DNA of 38,927 nt from Bryobacterales bacterium (GTDB lineage: Bacteria > Acidobacteriota > Terriglobia > Bryobacterales > Bryobacteraceae): assembly GCA_947467185.1 (NCBI GenBank), contig CANIHR010000012.1, positions 1-38,927 of the forward strand. Reading direction: 5' to 3'. Both the position numbers and the translations under genes were made by a program. This document shows, piece after piece, positions 33,445-38,927 of this stretch. The number at the start of each line of letters is the position of its first letter. The first letter of the stretch is position 1. The notes under the pieces are model-generated. The model was not told where the DNA came from. It did no database searches and saw nothing but the letters and a program-made list of their open reading frames with translations.

Positions 33445-34745
33445 TACAATTTCTCCCCGGGCAATGGATCGCCTGTATCAACGGGACCCTGCTGTTCGAT
33501 CGCTCGGCGATCACGTGGCTTGTCCGGTGCCGGGGGCCGCGAAAGTGAAAGTTCTACCCCGGCGAAATAGCGGCTTCTGGACAGCGATTCCGCAACGAAC
33601 ACGTTTCCGCTCTGGCCGTAATGCTCAAGGCGAACGAACCACGTGACTCGGTCGTTCAGCCGGTAACTGAGATGTAACTGGCTGATGATGCCGCTAATCG
33701 ACTGAAAGTGGGTATCCTTTCCGTTGAGCACTCGCTGGAGCCCACCTTCCATGCCAACCCGGGGAGAAAGTCGACCCCAGGCGCGAACCGAGGCGACCTG
33801 ATATACGGAGCCGGGTGTTGAGCCGTCGGCAAATCCCGAGGTGCCCGGTGCCGCGCTGCTGAGCTGAGGCAGGCCGCCGAAGAAGGAAAGGTACCGCTGA
33901 TACCCCCCAGCAACCCACATGCCGCCCAGGCGTTTTTCCACCACGGCTGTGCCGATGAAGGAGGTTTGGGCACCGTAGACAACACCGGCTCCCAACTGAA
34001 GGACCAGGCCGGGATTCACCTCGATGCCGTACCCGGCGTTTGCCAGATTCACATCCGAAGCGCCCCCGGCAACCAGTCGCAGGGGGTGCGAGTGCAGGAA
34101 CGAATAGCTGACCGACAGTTTCTGGCGCGATGTCACCTTGCGGTCCACAGTCAGCGTGGCCGCCGTTGTGACTCCGTCGAGACGGCCCGCCAGCGCTCCG
34201 GGGAGATCAGTATTCGTGAACGTGTTATCGAGCCGGAGGTCAATTTTGGTCCGTGCGTTGACCCGATATCCGACTCCCAGGTAGGCGGAGTTTTGCAGGA
34301 AGCGGCCGCGTGGCAGCAGCAACAGACTATTCACGAGTTGCCGGCTGGCATCCGCCGTGGACAGAAACAGGTTTCCCGTATCGACGCTCCAGCGCGCGTT
34401 GATCCGGTATTTGTAACGCATGGCCGCCAGATGATTCCAGGCGTTCAGTTCCGAATTGTGGCGAAACAACTCGATCTCCGGTCGGTAATCGACAAAGAAC
34501 TCTTGCCGGTGTGTGGTGTGCATCCAGGCAAAGGTTGGTCCGGTCAGTAAGCCGACCGTGTCATTGAGTTTGCCGGTTCTGGCCACAAAGCCCTGGTCAT
34601 AGCCATAGCTCAGACTCAGGGGAGATGTCAGGTAAAAACCCTCCGGTCGTTCCTGTGCCTGCGCGGTGGCCAGAAACAGACTAATGACTACCAGTCCGGG
34701 CGCGGCGGACTCACGCAGGTTCCACCAGGGGCGACTAGGCTGCAT
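33444..34745 (-). CDS. Outer-membrane beta-barrel protein of the EPS system
   Basis: I start at ATG 34745 (MQPSRPWWNLRES...), followed by a signal peptide that ends near ATAQAQE; the upstream frame to 34832 lies in the receiver gene. 433 residues. The mature part is a series of amphipathic strands with alternating hydrophobic residues and Tyr/Trp ends (for example QEFFVDYRPEIELF, YKYRINARWSVDTGNLFLS, SVSYSFLHSH, GAGVVYGAQTSFIGTAVVEKRL, HLSYRLNDRVTWFVRLEHYG, FAGVELSLSRP), typical of a barrel of 14-18 strands. It ends in a polar ~30-residue tail. EPS loci of PEP-CTERM type often contain such a barrel; it may be the outer-membrane pore that works with the small export protein. Family assignment is by pattern only. 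Confidence 0.72.
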   Translation of the reverse strand: MQPSRPWWNLRESAAPGLVVISLFLATAQAQERPEGFYLTSPLSLSYGYDQGFVARTGKLNDTVGLLTGPTFAWMHTTHRQEFFVDYRPEIELFRHNSELNAWNHLAAMRYKYRINARWSVDTGNLFLSTADASRQLVNSLLLLPRGRFLQNSAYLGVGYRVNARTKIDLRLDNTFTNTDLPGALAGRLDGVTTAATLTVDRKVTSRQKLSVSYSFLHSHPLRLVAGGASDVNLANAGYGIEVNPGLVLQLGAGVVYGAQTSFIGTAVVEKRLGGMWVAGGYQRYLSFFGGLPQLSSAAPGTSGFADGSTPGSVYQVASVRAWGRLSPRVGMEGGLQRVLNGKDTHFQSISGIISQLHLSYRLNDRVTWFVRLEHYGQSGNVFVAESLSRSRYFAGVELSLSRPPAPDKPRDRRAIEQQGPVDTGDPLPGEKL

Positions 34746-35136
34746 GAGACGCTCCGTAGGCAGAGCTGATCGCGCGTCGCAACTGTGCTGGTTGGTCTGC
34801 ACTGCGAATGTAACCGGCAGCTCCGGCTGCAAGGCAGGCTTCTATCAACCCATCGTCATCGCTGAGCGACAGGACCAGAACTGCGACATGGGGATGGAGG
34901 GCCTTCATGCATCGCGTGGCCTCTGAACCACACGAGTCGACCGTGTTCGGATCCAGCAGCACAACATCGGGTCGGAGCTGTTGCAGCAGTGCGAGAGCCT
35001 GGCCCGCTGTGGCCGCTTCACCTACAATGCGGATCACCGTCTCCTTCAGAAACAGCGCCTTGATACCCTCGCGAAACAGGTTATGCCGGTTACAAAGGAG
35101 CACCCGGATAGTCTTGCGTCTCGGCATGATGGTCAT
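34735..35136 (-). CDS. Stand-alone receiver protein with degenerate active site
   Basis: 133 residues in an ATGA overlap with the export gene and an 11-base overlap with the barrel gene. The fold and wording resemble the receiver of the operon's NarL regulator (RVLLCNRHNLFREGIKALF versus TVLLCDDHTLFREGIKAIL). The phospho-acceptor Asp62 is kept (VVLLDPNT) and Ser90 fills the Thr position, but the Mg-binding acidic pair is Asn16-Arg17 and the beta-5 Lys is lost (GYIRSADQ). There is no DNA-binding output domain. It may bind the operon's kinase or another partner without normal phosphorylation; this is inference. ATG 35127 is a possible shorter start. Confidence 0.82.
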   Translation of the reverse strand: MTIMPRRKTIRVLLCNRHNLFREGIKALFLKETVIRIVGEAATAGQALALLQQLRPDVVLLDPNTVDSCGSEATRCMKALHPHVAVLVLSLSDDDGLIEACLAAGAAGYIRSADQPAQLRRAISSAYGASHAA

Positions 35137-35783
35137 CTGCCTTCCACGTAAACGGTGTCCTGAGGCTGCAGGTAGAAGGGCAAGGCACCCGAATCTCCGA
35201 CGGTTTGTTTTACGTCGATCCGGAAGCGTTGCGGTCCCGCTGCGGTGGTACGGATCACAATGACCCGGTTCGCTCTGGCCAAATCCGTGAAGCCGCCCGC
35301 CATCGCAATGGCGTCCAGAACCGTGACGCGATTCTTGATTCGGTAGACATCCGGTTTGCGGACTTCGCCGAGGACCGAGACTTTGAGGCTATTGATTTGC
35401 TTGACCATCACACTGACGATCGGCCGGGTAATGTAGAGCTTGAGTCGCTCCGTGATGTCGGCCTGAAGTTCCAGAGCCGTCTTGCCACTGGCATCCAGTT
35501 CATTAGCGAGTGGAAGAGAAATTTTGCCGTCCGGCCGGACCACAACGCTGGTGGAGAGGTCAGGCTCTTTCCAGACAAACACGTCGATCACATCTTCCGG
35601 TCCCATCCGGTAATCCGATGCGGCCTTAACGATACCGGCTGTGGACGGGACATCGGCCGCGGCCAGAAGACAGACGGTAGCGGCAGAGAGGACGACAATC
35701 CCCATGGCGATTCGTCGGCAGCTCGTGCGCTTCACCTGGTCTCTGGCAGAGCCCGTCTGGTCCAAATTAATCGTGCGGTACAT
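35133..35783 (-). CDS. Polysaccharide export protein (Wza/Poly_export family, short form)
   Basis: I place the start at ATG 35783 (216 residues). ATG 35879 and ATG 35705 are alternatives; none has a clear ribosome site, and the frame upstream to 36146 looks non-coding. A hydrophobic segment (~27-43, MGIVVLSAATVCLLAAA) acts as signal or anchor; no standard lipobox. Residues ~58-130 are the Poly_export domain (YRMGPEDVIDVFVWKEPDLS, VRPDGKISLPLANELDASGKT, ITRPIVSVMVKQI) and ~133-182 an SLBB domain (KVSVLGEVRKPDVYRI, TVLDAIAMAGGFTDLA). The large C-terminal outer-membrane part of Wza is absent, which fits a short PEP-CTERM-style exporter that pairs with the separate barrel protein. It is the first gene of the EPS operon. 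Confidence 0.88.
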   Translation of the reverse strand: MYRTINLDQTGSARDQVKRTSCRRIAMGIVVLSAATVCLLAAADVPSTAGIVKAASDYRMGPEDVIDVFVWKEPDLSTSVVVRPDGKISLPLANELDASGKTALELQADITERLKLYITRPIVSVMVKQINSLKVSVLGEVRKPDVYRIKNRVTVLDAIAMAGGFTDLARANRVIVIRTTAAGPQRFRIDVKQTVGDSGALPFYLQPQDTVYVEGR

Positions 35784-35958
35784 GACTCTACTGGAAGCAC
35801 TGCGGGGTCCATTGCGGTCTTCAGATATTGGGCCACGCGCCTGCGGTCGTTGACGAGAGAGAATCCGCTTTGTTTGCATCGGATCCGGACGTAGTGGCAC
35901 GAGTCGCTGCGAGTTGCGAGTTGGGTGCGATGAGGCAAGACGCCAAAGTGGCTGACCA

Positions 35959-35987
35959 CATATAGCCACCCGACTGCCGACGGCCAA
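35959..35987 (-). promoter_or_regulatory. Candidate EPS operon promoter
   Basis: On the minus strand TTGGCC (complement of 35982-35987; 4 of 6) and TATATG (complement of 35959-35964; 4 of 6) are 17 bases apart. Transcription would start near 35951, about 168 bases before the ATG at 35783. The match is weak and found by eye. Confidence 0.25.
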
Positions 35988-36300
35988 CCAGCTAACCGCG
36001 ACCTCTCTTCCTGATCCAAACACCCTTCGGAGAGGGGGCAGACGGTGAACGAAGCGTTCGGGATGGGCTTTCCAATCCGCACCCGGAACCCGTGTCTGAC
36101 GGCCTCGGCTGGCGGGGCGGCGGATCGCAGAGAAGACCAGTGCCATGCCAGAACCGAAGCATTATCCGCTGCGTGTGAGACGCCCCGGAACCCGACTCCT
36201 GGGGTCCGCGGTCGAAACAGCGCAGCAACCGGGCGACCCTTACCTCGAATGCGTTAAAGACAGAGCGTACCTCGACGGAAACAGCCGAAGACGCTGATCT

Positions 36301-36328
36301 CGCGCCGGGAGATGGACCTCCCGGCGCG
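36301..36328 (-). terminator. Strong GC-rich hairpin after the large secreted-protein gene
   Basis: A perfect 11-bp stem (CGCGCCGGGAG 36301-36311, CTCCCGGCGCG 36318-36328) with a 6-base loop lies 54 bases after the stop of the gene at 36383. There is no T run on either strand, so it may be a T-less terminator or an mRNA 3' stabiliser that separates this gene from the EPS operon. Confidence 0.5.
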
Positions 36329-36382
36329 AAACGCTGCTCGCCGCTCTGAAATCGAAGTGTGGCAGCTCTCTTTCAGGCGGCC

Positions 36383-38927
36383 TCAGCGGACAGCAATCGT
36401 AACCGTATTGGATACGACCCCGCCGATAGTGAGAATCAGAGGCACAGCCCCCCCCGAATTCATGCCCGTCGGCACCTGGACATTCACTTGGTAGAGGCCC
36501 ACAGTTCCGGGCGTCAACCCGGAGAAACTCACTGGCGCTGCAATGCCCCCAATGGTCACCGTGGGTGTTGTGGTGGTCATCGACAACAGGGTGGATGAAG
36601 CAGCAACTCCCGTGGCTGGCTGATTGGAAACTGAGCCCAGGCCGGTGCAGTAGACAGAGATGTATTCTCCACCCGCCGCAGGCCTCATACCAGGCCCGCT
36701 CGCAGGGGCCGCAAGCACCTGTGTCCCCGCGATCACGACTATACCCTGAGACGAACCGCTCTGGTTGAGCGTGAAGATGCCGGGAGCGAAAGATGCAATA
36801 CTCACCAGTTGCGGCGGGGAAACCGCTCCGCCGACGGTTGCGGTAACTGTAGCCTGGGTCTGCCCGGCGACCTCCCAGGGAATCTGCAGATTGACCTGGC
36901 CTGGCGTTGCGGCGAATAGTGGGGCATCTCGCCCGCCAATCTGAAAACGGCTTGAGGCAAGCGTAGTGGGCAAAGGAAGGCTGCTGGCAAAAGCCTGTCC
37001 AACGGCAAGGTTGCGTCCAAAGACAGAGGCGATGCTGCCGGCGGCCACAGTAGGCAGATAAGTGGCTGAGTTTACGGTGCCTGCTGTATTAGTTGCCGGC
37101 GCAGGGAGTGCCGGTGGATTGATCGTGGTCAAGTCGTTAGCTGAGTCATTGGCGGTATTCGACTCGCCGCCACCCCCAACTACAGCCGTGTTCATCACCG
37201 CAAGACTGAAGATGTTTCCAGGAATGTTGATCCTTTTGATCATGAATTCCTGGTTGCTGGCAACGTGGCTTTGGATTACGTTGCCCGTCGCGAGGTCAAA
37301 ACGGGTTACCGACGACTGGCACCAATCGCTGGCCCAGAACGACGTACCATCGGAATCCACGGCTACGCCCAGCCGGCAACTGCTGCCCGGCGCATTGTAT
37401 GTGCGAACCAACTTGCCAGACGCGTCCAGACGCGCAATCACGCTGAAGTTGGAGACCAGCATCCCACCGTCGGGAAGGAACGCCAGCGCGAACGCACCGT
37501 TGACCGGATCGGGGAGCGGTGAACTGTTGAAGTTTGGCATCTGTGTGTTGGTACAGACGTTGAATCGTTTTACGTTCGGACCTTCCGACGTGTAGTACAT
37601 CGTGCACTGGTCGTTGTCGAGGAGAATGTCATAGGTTCCACGATTCTCGACAGCGACATCAAACCGGGCGAGCGGCTTACCTGCCGAATCAAATTTCAGG
37701 ATCTGGCCGCCGCAATCGGCCTGGCCGACATATGCATTGCCTGCTTTGTCAAACACGATCGCGGAGGGATTGCAGTTGAATCCGCTTCCAAATGATCCGA
37801 TGCTGCTGCCGTTCTTCGCGAACACCGCGACGTCGTTGCCGGATTTATCGCCGGCCCCGTACCAATGCGTTACATACAGGTTTCCGGAGCGATCGAAGGC
37901 CATACCCTTTGCCTGACCATCTGTGACGCCTGGAAGCATTGCCACCAGCGTCCAGTCTCGGCGCCGCCACTGAACGGTTCCGTCGGCCATGGAGACCAGA
38001 ATATCGCCCATTTGGAAGAGGGGCGGGCCTGACGCCAGACTGAACGCCAGTCCGCTATTGGCTACACTCACCGTCACGGTAATGGCTGGGTAGCTGGCAC
38101 CTGCATCCAGCCCATCGCTGCGTGTGCAGGCAAGCGGGGTCAGCGTGCAAGTCCAGCCGGTCCCGCCAATGGCTGTGGCGGTCAATCCGCCGGGAAGAGT
38201 ATCGGTGACCGTCACCAGACCGGTAGTCGGCCCCGAACCGGGGTTACTGGCGGTGAGGGTATAGGTGTCCCCGGTATCTCCCTGAAGGAAGTTCCCCAGG
38301 TGGCTCTTGCTGATGGCAAGGTCGGGTATGGGGCTGACTGCCAGGGTGTTGACGAAGGTGCAGATCGTCGTTGCGCCGCTGGTTACCGTAACCGCGGCAG
38401 GAGTCCCGCTGGTGCAGGCTGCGCTGGTCTGAGTCCAGCCGGCGAGCGCAGCTTCGCTTACGCTATAGCTGCCGCCTGCGGCCAGACCGCTGAACGTCTG
38501 TGTTGCCGTGTTTCCGCTGGTTGCGAGAGACGTGAGGCCAAAGTTGCTGGTGAACGTGAAGACGCCGTTGCCACCGACCGTGTTCTTGATGACCTGGATC
38601 GAACCCGTGGCCGGAATGATGGTATTGACGAAGGTGCAGATGGTCGTCGCGCCGCTGGTTACTGTAACTGCAGCAGGAGTCCCGCTGGTACAGGCTGCGC
38701 TGGTCTGGGTCCAGCCGGCGAGCGCGGCTTCGCTTACGTTGTAGCTGCCGCCCGCGGTCAGACCGCTGAAGGTCTGGGTGGCGGTGTTCCCGCTGGTGGC
38801 GAGAGACGTGAGGCCAAAGTTGCTGGTGAACGTGAAGACGCCGTTGCCACCGACCGTGTTCTTGATGACCTGGATCGAACCCGTGGCCGGAATGATGGTA
38901 TTGACGAAGGTGCAGATGGTCGTCGCG
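36383..38927 (-). CDS. Large secreted repeat protein, C-terminal part (prealbumin-like repeats, DUF11, propeller-like region, TIGR03437)
   Basis: The frame stays open to the window edge, so the N-terminus is missing; ~847 residues are visible. A GTG at 38215 is an internal Val. In order: at least two full 92-residue repeats of a prealbumin-like (SpaA-type) fold (GSIQVIKNTVGGNGVFTF, SLATSGNTATQTFSGL, ICTFVNT); a DUF11 domain (LAISKSHLGNFLQGDTGDTY, SGPTTGLVTVTDTLPGGL); a ~400-residue region with NHL/SMP-30-like propeller strands (GMAFDRSGNLYVTHWYG, SAIVFDKAGNAYVGQADCGG); and a ~220-residue TIGR03437 domain (AGSIASVFGRNLAVGQ, GGEYISVYCTGLGSV, SFSGLTPGTVGLYQVNVQVP). Such architectures are cell-surface adhesins or matrix proteins. 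It precedes the EPS operon on the same strand but is separated by 599 bases and a hairpin. Confidence 0.88.
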   Translation of the reverse strand, partial: ATTICTFVNTIIPATGSIQVIKNTVGGNGVFTFTSNFGLTSLATSGNTATQTFSGLTAGGSYNVSEAALAGWTQTSAACTSGTPAAVTVTSGATTICTFVNTIIPATGSIQVIKNTVGGNGVFTFTSNFGLTSLATSGNTATQTFSGLAAGGSYSVSEAALAGWTQTSAACTSGTPAAVTVTSGATTICTFVNTLAVSPIPDLAISKSHLGNFLQGDTGDTYTLTASNPGSGPTTGLVTVTDTLPGGLTATAIGGTGWTCTLTPLACTRSDGLDAGASYPAITVTVSVANSGLAFSLASGPPLFQMGDILVSMADGTVQWRRRDWTLVAMLPGVTDGQAKGMAFDRSGNLYVTHWYGAGDKSGNDVAVFAKNGSSIGSFGSGFNCNPSAIVFDKAGNAYVGQADCGGQILKFDSAGKPLARFDVAVENRGTYDILLDNDQCTMYYTSEGPNVKRFNVCTNTQMPNFNSSPLPDPVNGAFALAFLPDGGMLVSNFSVIARLDASGKLVRTYNAPGSSCRLGVAVDSDGTSFWASDWCQSSVTRFDLATGNVIQSHVASNQEFMIKRINIPGNIFSLAVMNTAVVGGGGESNTANDSANDLTTINPPALPAPATNTAGTVNSATYLPTVAAGSIASVFGRNLAVGQAFASSLPLPTTLASSRFQIGGRDAPLFAATPGQVNLQIPWEVAGQTQATVTATVGGAVSPPQLVSIASFAPGIFTLNQSGSSQGIVVIAGTQVLAAPASGPGMRPAAGGEYISVYCTGLGSVSNQPATGVAASSTLLSMTTTTPTVTIGGIAAPVSFSGLTPGTVGLYQVNVQVPTGMNSGGAVPLILTIGGVVSNTVTIAVR
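38349..38927. repeat. 276-bp direct tandem repeats coding for prealbumin-like domains
   Basis: Units begin at 38349, 38625 and 38901 (the third is cut by the window edge). The period is exactly 276 bases (92 codons), which keeps the frame. The block 38523-38651 is identical to 38799-38927 (129 bases), while the earlier part of each unit carries scattered changes. The array probably continues beyond the window. Confidence 0.92.

Larger units (their letters stand above)
35784..36382. other. Intergenic region upstream of the EPS operon (599 bases)
   Basis: No convincing gene is seen; open frames here give Arg/Pro-rich translations without structure. It holds a candidate minus-strand promoter (35959-35987) and a strong hairpin (36301-36328). 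A short GCGAGTT direct repeat (around 35908-35921) may be incidental. If the start at 35783 is right, the operon mRNA could have a long leader of about 170 bases. Confidence 0.6.

Noticed and set aside
35895-35917. Sigma-54-like element (TGGCACG) on the plus strand
   Set aside because: The -12 GC lies one base too far from the -24 GG, and no plus-strand gene follows.
35784-36146. N-terminal extension of the export gene frame
   Set aside because: The translation is Arg/Pro-rich and lacks any domain, and the signal or anchor segment lies after ATG 35783.
38215-38217. GTG start for the large surface protein at 38215
   Set aside because: The frame continues upstream into a DUF11 strand and the 92-residue repeats, so this Val is internal.

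Overview
The window looks like a chromosomal segment of a GC-rich Acidobacteriota, most likely of the Solibacter/Bryobacter lineage. This placement is inferred. It rests on three secreted proteins with the C-terminal domain known as TIGR03437 (typical of Solibacter relatives), a PEP-CTERM sorting signal, and an exopolysaccharide (EPS) locus of the exosortase-associated style. No rRNA, tRNA, CRISPR array, transposase or integrase was seen.

Layout. (1) 1-630 (+) is the C-terminal part of a penicillin-acylase family protein. It converges on the minus strand through a perfect hairpin at 616-639. (2) 647-7264 is an accessory block of secreted proteins arranged divergently around a 545-base intergenic region. 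On the minus strand are a protein with two tandem copies of a beta-rich domain, a 686-residue secreted protein with Ig-like repeats, and a small PEP-CTERM protein. On the plus strand are a degenerate stand-alone receiver and a 655-residue secreted protein that is a paralogue of the 686-residue one but has a different C-terminal half. (3) 7295-35783 (-) is one very compact run of 22 genes, read from high to low coordinates: export protein, stand-alone receiver, outer-membrane barrel, Wzc-type tyrosine autokinase, initiating sugar transferase, YvcK-like protein, secreted NHL-repeat protein, GT2, FemAB/BioF2-like acyltransferase, DegT aminotransferase, a second FemAB/BioF2-like acyltransferase, polysaccharide deacetylase, Wzy-like polymerase/ligase, Wzx-like flippase, asparagine-synthase-like amidotransferase, two GT4 enzymes, heparinase II/III-like lyase, a second asparagine-synthase-like protein, another glycosyltransferase, a NarL-type histidine kinase and its LuxR-type response regulator. 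Sixteen of the 21 junctions overlap and nine of those are 4-base overlaps, so the run probably forms one transcript with coupled translation. (4) 35784-36382 is a non-coding stretch with a candidate operon promoter and a strong hairpin. (5) 36383-38927 (-) is the C-terminal part of a large secreted protein: 276-bp tandem repeats, a DUF11 domain, a beta-propeller-like region and a TIGR03437 domain. Its start lies beyond the window.

How the genes work together (inference from families). The sugar transferase loads the first sugar phosphate on undecaprenyl phosphate. The glycosyltransferases, aminotransferase and acyltransferases build and decorate the repeat unit. Wzx flips it and Wzy polymerises it. 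The tyrosine kinase/co-polymerase, export protein and barrel carry the chain across the envelope, and the deacetylase and lyase trim it. The unusual parts are the regulatory ones: a degenerate receiver near the front of the operon, a complete two-component pair at its end, a second degenerate receiver in the neighbouring block, and a YvcK-like protein (a family that binds UDP-sugars) directly behind the initiating transferase.
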